DNA of 64,000 nt from NCBI GenBank assembly GCA_029721435.1, contig CM056580.1:75045367-75109366 (forward strand), written 5' to 3'. Numbering within the stretch: the stretch's first letter is position 1; the number at the start of each line of letters is the position of its first letter. The notes under the pieces were generated by a model. The model did not search any database and was not told where the DNA came from. It saw nothing but the letters and a program-made list of their open reading frames with translations. Below, one piece after another: positions 37,514-48,445 of this stretch. Made by a program: the position numbers and the translations under genes. Source of the stretch: Gymnothorax reevesii. Taxonomy: Eukaryota > Chordata > Actinopteri > Anguilliformes > Muraenidae.

Positions 37514-38260
37514 CGGGTTAATCAGTTGGAAAGAATATTACTGAAAGCGTCTTCTCTACAGAAAAAGGTTATAAGCTATGTTAATAATCGTTTTTTACCA
37601 TCCCTTTTATTAATAGTAAAACATCTTGGGGGGAAGAATTTGGGTCACATATTGACAATGACATGTGGCGGAATATTTTATTGAATGTAAAAAAATTACA
37701 TGCTCCAACAAATCCTATGAAACCCAATATAAGATTATTCACAGATTACATGTCACCCCAAAATATCAGAAGTAAATAAGATGCCATGTGCCCCCCATTA
37801 TGTTTGAAATGTAAAAACAGTTGTGGTACGTACAATCATTTGATGTGGTCATGCCCCAAAATTGAAATTTTTTGGAAAGCTATCCAAAACCAGATCAACA
37901 AAATCTTCGGAATAGCTATACCCTTAAATCCACATAACCTTGTACTGGGACTGGACTTCAATTATGACTGTGGATACAAGTTCATTCTTAGTGTTGCTCT
38001 TTATGCAGCACGCCTCACAATATTACAGAAATGGTTGGACTTATATGAGTTTTTATACATAAAAACTTGGTATGAAAAGCTAATGTCAATTTTACCACTG
38101 GAGAGATTATCACATGTGCTCAGAGGCACTCTTGAGCAATTCATAAGAGACTCGTCCCCATTGTCCATATTCTTGAAAGAAGAATGGTCAGATATTATTA
38201 GCTTGGGAATTACAAATAGACCCCCTTATGTGCGACATCATTACAGACTACCTATCAAAA
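37514..38260 (+). pseudogene. LINE ORF2 C-terminal segment (Cys/His motif)
   Basis: Begins NQLERILLKASSLQKKVISY and continues after a stop near 37775 as CPPLCLKCKNSCGTYNHLMW, the C-x2-C...H...C element typical of the L1 ORF2 C-terminus, then a long hydrophobic/aromatic stretch ending at PPYVRHHY. An AT-rich 3' region follows. Confidence 0.75.
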
Positions 38261-38601
38261 TATACGGTTGTTATATCTTTTTTGTTTTATTTTTTTTCTC
38301 TACCCAGCATTTATTCTTGTTATTTTGTTTATTTTTTTATTTTGTTTTTGTTTTCTACTTTGTATAGCAATTCGCGTCATGTTTTGCCACTTAACATTCG
38401 TTTTATTATCACGAATACAGCAAAATGATCGAAGAAGACACTATCAAGATGGAATACACGGGCACTTGGCTTCTCGCGCACTTCAAAGTTTAGTCAGCGG
38501 GGGCGGGTCCGGGTTTGGGAGCTGAATATGCAGCGGCCCGTGCCCGACACTGCTAGGAGGAGTGTAGTTAGTAAGGGTAGGTAGGCGAAGTTAGTTAGAG
38601 T

Positions 38602-39327
38602 CAGTGACGTGCGGTGGAGGATAGTTTGGTGAGGCAGAAATCTTCCCTTTGCTCGATTACCAATCAGACAATTAACTAGTATAGTGAGACTATTCGGCAG
38701 AATGACGGGCCATTTTAAGTTATTACTCAGTAGGCTACATCGAACTTGAAATGCTCACGAAAATGCAGATTTGCGAGAACTTGCTTACAGTGAGCCAAAG
38801 ACGTGCGGCGAGGTGAGGCAGTGACCCAAACTTTTATCACAGGACTTTGTGAACTTGTTACCACACTATTCCTGCTTGACAATCAAAACAATTAAGACCA
38901 AGCCAATAGGAAACCCTGCGCTTCAATTCGAGACTGCAAGGATGGAAATCTGAATAATCAATTAGGAAACATTCTCGGTAATTCTGTATATTTTGTTAAA
39001 CATTTTGTTAATCGGATTATGAAAGACGACTGAAAATAAACCTCCCTTTTAGTTTAGGTGTAAAAGCGCGCATTGAACTCCACATAAATCGAACTGTTGT
39101 AATATTTGTTGATGACATTTCTTCTGCTTCCGGGAAGCAAGTACGCGCAAATCTGCTGTTGAGAATTTCAGGTTCGATGTACTGAGTAATAACGCCGCGG
39201 AAACTTAAACTGGCCCATCATTCGGCCGAATAGTCTTAGCCTACTTAACTAGTTAATCGTCTGATTGATAGTCAAGCAAAGGGGAGGTTGCTGCCGCACC
39301 AAACTAACCTCCGACTGCACGTCACTG
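38602..39327. mobile_element. hAT-type fold-back MITE with perfect 8-bp target duplication
   Basis: 726 bp. Left CAGTGACGTGCGGTGGAGG, right complement ending GCACGTCACTG. Target duplication GTTAGAGT at 38594-38601 and 39328-39335. The arms pair over roughly 200 bp and include TTAACTAGTTAAT-like and CAGACAATTAACTAGTAT segments. A second internal GACGTGCGGCGAGGTGAGGC near 38801 hints at a nested related copy. No coding capacity. Confidence 0.92.
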
Positions 39328-39335
39328 GTTAGAGT

Positions 39336-41338
39336 GCATGGGTAGCTGGTGGCTCGTGATCATGTCCCAGTTTTCATACATGACGCGATTTACATTCAGT
39401 ATTTACTTCATATCTTAATTGTGCTTATCTCATTGTTTGTGTTGTATCATAATTTTCCTTCATAAAAATATACAAGATTGACAATAGGCTCAATAAGATC
39501 TGTGCAGCGCTTTGGCAAGGCCCTAAACTGCACATTGCTCTCTTACATGATAGCCTCTGCTTGGTTTAATCAGCCACCAGTCACTTTGAATATGAGTACA
39601 ACTGAATGTAATAGAACAAATCAACTAAAAAATTATACTGATGGAGTTACAGTTAAGCAAATTATTATTAGGACTGTTTTCTGGTACAAATTGGTGAAAG
39701 AAGTTTCCATTGCAGCATAAAACATTAAGCTTTCCAATGTTGGCAATCAGCCATTCATGGAATTTGTATTCTGGACAAGTGAACACCTTTTGTCACCAAC
39801 TCAACTCATGAGCATTTTGTCAATGTTAGCACCAACTAATTTTTGCCACTGTGAATGTGAATTTATTTATTTATTTACTTGTTTGTTCACTTTTATGTCC
39901 CATTTCTAGGTGTGAAATAAAATGAGACCTATGATAAAGGTCTGAGTTTAAGATAAGTTTTCAAGTTTTAAGTGGTCATAAGATGGAAGAGTACATCGTG
40001 TTATAAATGTGTTATAATACTTTATCTTGTATGGCAGACAAAGTGGTACAACAATAGGCAGGATAAAATTGAAATATCCTTATTCAGTAAGAATTATATG
40101 TTCTCTGGATGCGGAATTTTTATATTGATTGAAGTACATTAGCATGGCTTTGAAAGATCATAATTCAGCATTTTCAAATAATAATAGTATCCTCTATGTG
40201 GTCTGAAAGAAAATCAATATAGCTTTACTTTGAAATGGGACCATGATAAAAGGTATTTATGAACAGTTTCTGCTGCAATGAATTCCAATCATTTTCTGCA
40301 GTGAAGTGAAAAGCAGTACCACTGGAACTGGAATAAGCTTTCGAGTCAGATAGTCTAAGTGACTGGTAAGCTTGATATTAAGCCTGAGCGGGAAAACTGA
40401 AATAGATTGGCAAGAGGGATTTTTCCTTAAAGTCTGTAATAATTGGATGTGTAAAACTATGTGGTTTGAAGGGCCAGCCTGCATAGGTCATGACAGCTAA
40501 AGTAAATGGCCATAACATGCAGTATATGGGCTTATCAACGTTAAGAATGATGATACACTGATATAAATTCTTAGGACTGATTAAAGGCTTGTTTATCATG
40601 GAGTTTACTATGTTTAAGTTTGTCTTTCTAAATTGCATCAGAATAAGAGGCAAGAATCAGGCCCTCTCAACCCCCACATACTTATCATAATGTTTATTTT
40701 TTTTCTCCAAAAAGACACAAAGATAGATTTCTGGACCAACTACTATATTTCACATTTTCCATAAATACATTTTAAATATGGTGGGCAGACATCCAGTGAA
40801 GCCCAATACACAAAAATATGTCAACACCTTCCTCTTTGTCAGAATAACTGGTTATTAATCTGGATATTTGGTGAAGATCGCCGACTTGTATCACTTTTGC
40901 TAAGTTTTGGTTGTGTTTAAAGTTCAAGTAATACCTGTGCAAGAGTGTAAGATAAAATGCTGACAAGTCAGGGACTAATTGTGGTAAGAAGAAATTTTAT
41001 AACTGGATGGACAGCAAAAGCCCGTGACTCTTCCAAAAAAACTGGGTTGTCGTTCTGCTATGGCATGACTGCAAAACTCAAGGATAAATGACATTTGACT
41101 GAAGGGTCCATGTGGGGTTGTGAAGGGATTTGATGCTGGTAGTGGTAGAGGTCTCTGTGGTTGTCTCATTGAAATACACAGAACTTGTAGTTTACAGCTA
41201 CCATGTGAAAGCATCGTTAGATGTGGAAACAAAGGTGTTTTCCAAGCCCAGTCAGTGAATTACCATTCATGTTTCGACTATGAAGAGCACGTTGCCTCCT
41301 TGCAGGGGTGAATTCCATCATAACAGTGCAATTTATTG
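39336..41338. other. Stretch without recognised gene or element
   Basis: AT-rich sequence with only short open frames lacking domains. A simple TTTATTTATTTATTTAC tract is at 39863-39879. I see nothing else I can name. Confidence 0.4.
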
Positions 41339-41340
41339 TA

Positions 41341-42155
41341 CACTGAACAAAAATATAAATGCCCCGTGTCAAATATTGATGCCACATGGAGTTAACAACT
41401 CTAAGTGACTTTTACTTGTACAGTAGGGATATTTCTCTTAATTTGTGTAACATTTTTTAATCCATCTCTCTGTCAGTGAGCATTTGCTCAGTGATGCAGT
41501 GATTTCACTCAGTACATGGGTGTGGCATTTCCAGACGGTGATCAGACAGAATGAGCAGTACCCAGACACTCCTTATACTGGGGACAATAAAAGGCCAGCC
41601 CAAAATGTAAAATTTTGTCAAAAGTCATCATGCCTCAGATGTCTCAGGTCATGCGGGAGCGTGCCATTGGCATGCTGGATGCAGGGATGTCCACCAGAGC
41701 GGTCGCTGTGCAGCTGAATGATAACTATCAGCTGATAGGCCATTTGAGAGTTTGTTTCCGACAGACGGGCAGTACTGCAAATCGTCCTCATCCACGTCAG
41801 CCACGTGTGACCACACCAGCACAAGATCGCTACATCCGGCTCATCCACCAGCAGGTTCTGCTCAGATCAGCGACACGCACAGCGTATGAGACCGTTGGTC
41901 TGCACAACAGACGCATCACACCAAAGACAGTCAGTAACCGCCTGCGAGAAGCCAACTTGCACCCTCGGCGTCCTCACCGTGGTCTGGATCTCACCGCTGT
42001 CCGGCGTCGGAATCGACTCGCATAGGCAAATGCACACGTTCGATGGCCCTTGGCATGCTGGAGAGGAGTGCTATTCACAGACGAATCCCAGTTCCAGTTT
42101 TTTGTGAATAGAAACTCAAAAATTTGACAAGGGGCGTTTATATTTTTATTAAGTG
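41341..42155 (+). mobile_element. Internally deleted Tc1 transposon (CACTGAAC family, copy B)
   Basis: 815 bp between TA dinucleotides (41339-41340, 42156-42157). Left end CACTGAACAAAAATATAAAT, right complement CACTTAATAAAAATATAAAC. Same family as 31716-33220 but only about 54% of its length: the catalytic C-terminal half of the transposase is missing. The two copies lie in opposite orientation about 8 kb apart. Confidence 0.92.
41630..42110 (+). pseudogene. Truncated Tc1 transposase (copy B)
   Basis: MPQMSQVMRERAIGMLDAGM start, both DNA-binding helix sets and QPRVTTPAQDRYIRL, open to a TAG at 42023-42025 that corresponds to a Trp codon in copy A (RNRLAW). The frame continues past the stop to LFTDESQFQFF, with the first catalytic Asp, then jumps directly to the 3' end of the element. 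Second Asp and Glu are deleted. Confidence 0.9.
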
Positions 42156-42565
42156 TATTATTTAAGATTAAAAGGCCGAGACTTAAGTTTTTCTGACAGG
42201 TCTTATGATAGCAAATGAGTCTTATAATCTTGAACAGAGGAAATGTGGGTGGAAAAACAATGAATTGCATTAATTTAAACACATAACACTGTACTGTACT
42301 CTACTCAACGCTATGTGTTGGGATCCTAGGTCATGCGATTCAATTGTGATGATGACCCCCGCAAGGGGAGTTCAGGGCCCGTATTCACAAAACATCTTAG
42401 TGCTAAAATAGGTCCTAACTGCCAGATTTAGGCTACGTTCCTAGGCTACGTTCACACTAGGTTCTGAATCCGCTCAGGGGCCCGGACCAAATTCAGGACA
42501 GATAACTGGTTGGAAGCGCTGTGTTCGCACTATTGTTTTCGGTGACGGTAGCCGGTATCTACATA

Positions 42566-44163
42566 CAAAACCCAAAACCAGTGAAGTTGGCACGTTGTGC
42601 GAAGTGTAAATAAAAACAGAATACAATGATTTGCAAATCCTTTTCAACCTATATTCAATTGAATACACTGCAAAGACAAGTTACTTAATGTTCAAACAGG
42701 TAAACTTTGTAATTTTTTGCAAATATTAGCTCATTTGGAATTTGATGCTTGCAACATGTTTCAAAAAAGCTGGCACAAGCAGCAAAAAAGACTGAGAGAG
42801 TTGAGGAATGCTCATCAAACACTTATTTGGAACATCCCACAGGTGAATGGGCTAATTGGGAACAGGTGGGTGCCATGATTGGGTATAAAGGCAGCTTCCC
42901 TGAAATGCTCATTCATTCACAAACAAGGATGGGGCGAGGGTCACCACTTAGTGAACAAATGCGTGAGCTGATTGTCGAACAGTTTAAAAACAACATTCCT
43001 CAACGAGCTATTGCAAGAAATTTAGGGAGTTCATCATCTACGGTCCATAATATCGTCAAAAGGTTCAGAGAATCTGGAGAAATCACTGCACGTAAGCGAC
43101 AAGGCCGAAAACCAACATTGAATGCCCGTGACCTTCAATCCCTCAGGCGGTACTGCATCAAAAACCAACATCACTGTGTAAAGGACATCACCACATGGGC
43201 TCAGGAACACTTCAGAAAACCACTGTCAGTAACTACAGTTCGTCATTACATCTGCAAGTGCAAGTTAAAACTCTACAATGGTATGCGAAAGCCATTTATC
43301 AACAGCACCCAGAAATGCCGCCGGCTTCGCTGGGCCCAAGCTCATCTAAGATGGACTGATGCAAAGTGGAAAAGTGTTTCTATGGTCTGAGGAGTCCACA
43401 TTTCAAATTGTTTTTGGAAACTGTGGACGTCGTGTCCTCCGGACCAAAGAGGAAAAGAACTGTCCGGACTGTTATAGGTGCAAAAGCCAGCATCTGTAAT
43501 GGTATGGGGGTGTATTAGTACCCAAGGCATGGGCAACTTACACATATGTGAAGGCACCATTAATGCTGAAAGGTACATACAGGTTTTGGAGCAATATATG
43601 TTGCCATCCAAGCAACGTCTTTTTCATGGACGCCCCTGCTTATTTCAGCAAGACAATGCCAAGCCACATTCTGCACGTGTTACAACAGCATGGCTCTGTA
43701 GTAAAAGAGTGTGGGTACTAGACTGGCCTGCCTGTAGTCCAGACCTGTCTCCCATTGAAAATGTGTGGCGCATTATGAAGCGTAAAATACGACAACGGAG
43801 ACCCCGGACTATTGAACAACTTAAGCTGTACATCAAGCAAGAATGGGAAAGAGTTCCACCTGAAAAGCTTCAAAAATTGGTCTCCTCAGTTCCCAAACGT
43901 TTACTGAGTGTCGTTTAAAGGAAAGGCGATGTAACACAGTGGTAAAAAGGCCCTGTGCATACTTTTTTGCAATGTGTTGCTGCCTTTAAATTCTAAGTTA
44001 ATGATAATTTGCAAAAAAAAAAAAAGTTTCTCAGTTTGAACATTAAACATCTTGTCTTTGCAGTGTATTCGATTGAATATAAGTTGAAAAGGATTTGCAA
44101 ATCATTGTATTCTGTTTTTATTTACGATTTACATACCGTGCCAACTTCACTGGTTTTGGGTTT

Positions 44164-44165
<2 letters not shown>
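42566..44165 (+). mobile_element. Tc1 transposon, 1.6 kb with long inverted repeats (CAAAACCC family, copy A)
   Basis: Flanked by TA (42564-42565, 44166-44167). Ends CAAAACCCAAAACCAGTGAA and complement, with inverted repeats of roughly 150-200 bp that include CAATGATTTGCAAATCCTTT. A transposase gene (42929-43918) fills the centre. A second copy, in the opposite orientation and split by a solo LTR, is at 54652-57286. The right terminus runs into an (AT)n microsatellite. Confidence 0.92.
42929..43918 (+). pseudogene. Tc1 transposase with compensating frameshifts
   Basis: ATG 42929 (MGRGSPLSEQMRELIVEQFK), first helix-turn-helix with SSSTVHNIVKRF, GRPR-like hook RQGRKPT, second DNA-binding region to RRLRWAQAHLRW; then the frame is lost from about 43370 to 43470 and regained, so the two long open pieces are in the same frame. 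In the shifted piece the first catalytic position is LWSEEST, Glu replacing the usual Asp. The second Asp (FQQDNAKPHSA) and the Glu (SPIENVWR) are intact. TAA at 43916-43918. Full length about 330 codons. Inactive because of the indels and the altered first catalytic residue. Confidence 0.9.

Positions 44166-44204
<39 letters not shown>
44166..44204. repeat. (AT)n microsatellite
   Basis: Thirty-nine bases of pure AT dinucleotide abutting the right end of Tc1 42566-44165. The Tc1 target TA is inside it or seeded it. Confidence 0.95.
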
Positions 44205-44208
<4 letters not shown>

Positions 44209-44689
44209 TAGCTGCTACTCGCTTTGTAGCCCATTATTTTGTCGCTTTTAGATCGCTTGAGGGAGAGAAGCCGTGTCTTCAATTGCCACTTGATTATTCT
44301 TGAATTGGAAAACGTGTTAATCAAGGAAAACCATATAGAATCAAATCAGCCAGGACTAATTTTTTTCAATAATTGCCACCGAATTTTCAGGTGTAACGCC
44401 AGCCCTGCGAGTGTTCAACTGTCAAATTTGACTTTGGGAGTTGTGAAGTTCGACTAATCAGAATGCTGCATTCGTGGACGAACGCAGTGCCCTCTCAAAA
44501 GCTTGGCTTTCATGCAGGCTGTCTTATCACTTCCTCGGAACCATCGCAAACAGTAGCCTGCTCGCAGGTTACCTCAACGCACGTTCGTAAGGACACTGCG
44601 GCTCCTAGCGGTGCAACCGGATATTGCTACGCGCATCAGGTTATATAAGTTTACACGCTACCCGGAGTGAAATTGCCATTTTTTTTGCG

Positions 44690-44860
44690 TGCATGACCGT
44701 TTTTCAAAAATTGGGTGACGTCATGTCCTTCCTGGTGTCCAAGTGGATATTCAGACCAAATTTAGTGATAATCGGTTTAGAAATGTAGGAGAAAAACGTG
44801 TACATACACACAGACACACAAACAGACAGACATCGACCTCAAATATATTATAGATATAGA
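44690..44860. repeat. Retroelement-like 3' tail with CAGACAGACA motif
   Basis: TTTAGTGATAATCGGTTTAG, then GAAAAACG and ACAGACACACAAACAGACAG. This is a pattern I know from 3' ends of fish LINE/SINE families. Similar tails lie at 47085-47345 and 50025-50235. No coding part is attached. Confidence 0.45.
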
Positions 44861-45574
44861 ACACTAAATATATATATTTATGGGTATCTAGGTCAAGATC
44901 GATAACCAATTGGAACATTCGGAAGACGTCACGCGTCAGAAAGCTTGGATACCGACAACAACAACAACAACATGGCAGACGCAAGCAGCAGCGAGGAGGA
45001 ACTGCCGCTTTTATGTATTGCGACCATAGATATATATATAGAACACATATATATATCCATGATTGCGACACGAAATGTCAAAAAGAGAAGATGGCGACAG
45101 TGTTTAATTTCATAAAGACACAGTTTTTTTTTCGATCTCAGTATTAGATTTTGTTAGTTAGTATTTAGTATTTTGATCAACGCTGATTGGTCAAATGTAG
45201 AAATCCATTCACGGATTTTCTCACCGGACCTGACAAAATGGGTCCGCAACCTATCTGAACTCTGATTCAGTGTCTGGTACAGAATTCATCCCGGTAAATG
45301 TGAACAGCTGTGCATTTAAACACTACAGCTTTTAGTTACGAATTTATTCCCGAATTCGGTCTGCGCCCCTGAGCGGATTCAGGGCCTAGTGTGAATGAAG
45401 CTAAACTCTTTAAAAAATGGGCGAGTCAGTCGTAAATCTAGGACTCCTAATTATTTTTGCTAAGTGTTATTCACAAAGCATTTTAGGCCTAAAAGTAGCT
45501 CTTAAGTCTGGGAGAGCTTAAAAGTAGTCAAGAGGACTCCTAACTCACTAAAACCTATTCACAAAGAATCAGAA

Positions 45575-45916
45575 AATGGCTATGCCGTTAAAAGACGGAA
45601 TGACTTGAAAATTCTGAATGATGCGCGATTGTTGAAAAGATATCGGATTGACCGTGAAGAGATTTTATTTGCTGTTGACTTGGTGAGGGAGAGAATTATG
45701 TCTCCAACCATGAGAAACAACCAAATAAGCCCCGAAATACAATGTTTGACAACACTTCATTACTTGGCCCCCGGAAAAATGCAACTTTGCAATTCAGACA
45801 ATTAGGGATTTCACAATCATCTGTCAGTCGCTCAATTCAACAAACAATCAATGCGCTCTGTGAACCCCGTATCATCCGACAGTTTATCCGGTTTCCAATG
45901 ACATTCGCCAACAACA
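45575..45916 (+). pseudogene. Harbinger transposase, N-terminal part
   Basis: Reads NDARLLKRYRIDREEILFAV, then LVRERIMSPTMRNNQISPE and LTTLHYLAPGKMQLCN (the conserved DNA-binding/PIF module shared with HARBI1), a frameshift near 45805, then ISQSSVSRSIQQTINALCEP and RQFIRFPMTF. It stops where the inverted-repeat element 45917-50961 is inserted. The probable start ATG (45574) is out of frame by one base. Confidence 0.82.
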
Positions 45917-45934
45917 CCCCAGCAAACATGCCCT

Positions 45935-46345
45935 TTTGGGGTTCATGTGGGGCCACTGCGGGCAGGAACTCGGGCCACTTTGGGCAACTCACTGTGAGCC
46001 CCAATACCGTCGTGAAATGCGGGGCACATGCGGGCCCCACACTAAGGGGCCCATGTAGGGCCCCAATGGCCAAGCCCACACTTGGAATTAAGTGTGGGCT
46101 GTGTGTGGGCTGCCCACACCAAGCAGAGTAGGCCCCCGATGGGCCCCATTGTGGGCCCACAGCATGCCCATAGTATGTGTGGGCTGAGTGTAGGCTGCCC
46201 ACACTCAGCAGAGTTGGCACGCAGTGGGCCACAGTATGCCCACACTCTGGGCAGGGAGTAGTATGGGGCCCACATGGGACAGCCCAATGAGGGCCCATTG
46301 TAGGCCCGCAGTGTGCCCCAGTGGGGCCCACACTCAACCCACACT
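45935..46345. repeat. GGGCCCACA-rich irregular repeat block
   Basis: More than ten variants of GTGGGCCCACA, GGGCCCCA and TGCCCACACT words on both strands within 410 bp, so many inverted pairs exist. The open frames here translate the repeat and are not genes. It lies at the left end of the element 45917-50961; only a short equivalent (GCCCACAGTGGGC) is present at the right end. Confidence 0.8.
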
Positions 46346-47084
46346 TTGGACTGGGAGTAGAATTGCTTAATTATCATAATCATATTTCAACTTTAGAAAA
46401 AAAAATGTCCCCAATACGTATTCATCCAGGAGATTAGCCTTAATAATTAATTAATTAATCTAATTACTGACCTGTTGCAATGGGGTTCATATACATCATA
46501 TATGTAACCACTTTGTTAAAAATCTGTAATTAAATTAAACTAAGTAAATCTCCCCTGGATGAATAAGTACTGGGGACATTTTTCTGAAGTTCAAACATCA
46601 TATTAAAAGATTTGATTAACTGAAACATGCAGTTTTTTAAATTAAAATGTTTATACTGCCATAGGGAGTAAAGAAACATAAAACATCATGAAACTGCAAA
46701 AATCTGATTAAGCCTTGTGTGCTGTTTGGGTCAAAATTACCCATTTCAGATTTTATTATAAAGTTATTAACCCTTTACGGGTGCACATTTTGATGCATGC
46801 TCACTCTCTCATACACCAGTTATCAAAACATGAACTATAGGCAGAAACACATAATTTTAGAAATTGAGGCCTGTTTTTCTGTATTTCCACCATATCTTCA
46901 TTGTTGGTGCTATAAACGTATGGAATGGTTTTGCCAAGTCACCATTAAACCCCAATGAAGAAGACGAAAAAAAATATTTTGAGGGAGGTGTGCCCTTGTC
47001 CCATATGCAAACTAGACTGTGTATTTACTTGTAAAAACATACCGTTTCCCTCGCCCTCTTCCCTGCCTAACCCACCGGACGGAC

Positions 47085-47345
47085 GGACAGACAGATAGAC
47101 AGACAGACAGGCACATACCAAAAGGCGCTGGTGCAGGACCTGAGTAGTAAGTATGCAAAGTTGTGTTAAGATCATGCAGACGGTTTAGGAGTTATGCCCC
47201 GGACAGAAACAGACCACGGACAGACAGCCACACACCAAAAGGCACCACTTCAGGACGTGAGTAGTTAGTGTGCAAAGTTTCTTTAAGATCATGTGAACAA
47301 TTTTGGAGTAACGCTCCGGAAACGCGAACAGGAACCGAACCTTAA
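47085..47345. repeat. Two tandem copies of a retroelement-like 3' tail
   Basis: A unit of about 115 bp (ACCAAAAGGC ... GAGTAGTAAGTATGCAAAGT ... ATCATGCAGACGGTTTAGGA ... CCGGACAG) occurs twice in succession (from about 47118 and 47236) with about 80% identity, preceded by a GACGGACAGACAGATAGACA tract. It resembles LINE 3' ends in fish. Confidence 0.6.
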
Positions 47346-47586
47346 ACATATATGTCTCCCCTCTCCCTCCGAGAGGGAGACATAATCACGCAATCCTCAA
47401 CTGCCAGTCAAATTTTACAGGTGGTGTAAGTTGCGGAGACAACATAATTTCAGTGGAATAGTTTTATACCGCATTATCTGGGTGAGTAACATGAACGGGT
47501 TATTTGATTAGGTGTATGATAGCTATGTGGACACATCGCTTTATTTTCATGTTTGGTGCATCAATGTTATGCCTTCACCTGCTGAA

Positions 47587-48445
47587 AAAACCAGCACAAA
47601 CCAGCATTATGTTGACCAGCACATGTTGTGTTTAGGAGACATGTATGCTGGTGAACGTCACATGCTAGTTTTTGCTGGTGACCAGCATGAACCAGCACAT
47701 GTTGTGTTTAGGAGACATTTATGCTGGTGAACGTCACATGCTGGTTTATGCTGGTGAACAGCACGGACCAGCATATGTTGTGTTTAGGACACATGTATGC
47801 TGGTGAACGTCACATGCTGGTTTATGCTGGTGAACAGCACGGACCAGCACATGTTGTGTTTCGGAGACATGTATGCTGGTGAACGTCACATGCTGGTTTT
47901 TGCTGGTGACCAGCATGAACCAGCACATGTTGTGTTTAGGAGACATTTATGCTGGTGAACGTCACATGCTGGTTTATGCTGGTGAACAGCACGGACCAGC
48001 ACATGTTGTGTTTAGGACACATGTATGCTGGTGAACGTGACATGCTGGTTTATGCTGGTGAACAGCACGGACCAGCACATGTTGTGTTTAGGACACATGT
48101 ATGCTGGTGAACGTCACATGCTGGTTTATGCTGGTGAACAGCACGGACCAGCACATGTTGTGTTTAGGAGACATGTATGCTGGTGAACGTCACATGCTGG
48201 TTTTTGCTGGTGACCAGCATGAACCAGCACATGTTGTGTTTAGGAGACATTTATGCTGGTGAACGTCACATGCTGGTTTATGCTGGTGAACAGGATGGAC
48301 CAGCACATGTTGTGTTTAGGACACATGTATGCTGGTGAACGTCACATGCTGGTTTATGCTGGTGAACAGCACGGACCAGCACATGTTGTGTTTAGGACAC
48401 ATGTATGCTGGTTAATGCTGGTGAACAGGATTTATAATCCAGCAC
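47587..48445. repeat. 76-bp minisatellite, 11 copies, with higher-order pattern
   Basis: The landmark GTTGTG recurs at 47625, 47701, 47777, 47853, 47929, 48005, 48081, 48157, 48233, 48309 and 48385: ten intervals of exactly 76 bp with no indel. Units contain ACCAGCACATGTTGTGTTTA, then GGTGAACGTCACATGCTGG. Two variants exist: A (TGAACAGCACGGACCAG) and B (TGACCAGCATGAACCAG). The period is not a multiple of three, so the open frames across it are incidental. ACCAGCA and TGCTGGT words give every unit strong hairpin potential. Confidence 0.97.

Larger units (their letters stand above)
31225..38260 (+). mobile_element. L1-type LINE ORF2 fragment, split into three by later insertions
   Basis: Three plus-strand segments (31225-31715, 33221-33715, about 37510-38260) read in order as an L1-type ORF2. 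The first has the reverse-transcriptase core ISLYADDVLLFLS (catalytic YADD, near 31325), then GYKINYRKS and FKYLGI, the thumb region. The second continues with the tryptophan-rich connection. The third has CLKCKNSCGTYNHLMWSCP, the C-terminal Cys/His motif, followed by WKAIQNQI. The upstream endonuclease and ORF1 are absent, so the copy is 5'-truncated. Stops and frameshifts mark it as dead. Tc1 element 31716-33220 and the composite insertion at about 33716-37510 interrupt it. Confidence 0.8.
42444..45402. mobile_element. Terminal-inverted-repeat element (GGCTACGTTCACACTAGG), itself carrying a Tc1
   Basis: Left GGCTACGTTCACACTAGG then TTCTGAATCCGCTCAGGGGC. The right end, in complement, reads GCTTCATTCACACTAGG then CCCTGAATCCGCTCAGGGGC. 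Arms match over about 55 bp. Internal pairs (GATAACTGGTTGGAA and GATAACCAATTGGAA) extend the fold-back. The Tc1 42566-44165 sits in its left arm. No clear target duplication; superfamily undecided. Confidence 0.65.

Noticed and set aside
45837..46383. Long open frames on both strands in the GGGCCC-rich block (up to 166 codons)
   Set aside because: They translate an irregular low-complexity repeat (Gly-Pro-His-rich) and have no domain; several frames are open at once because the repeat avoids stops.
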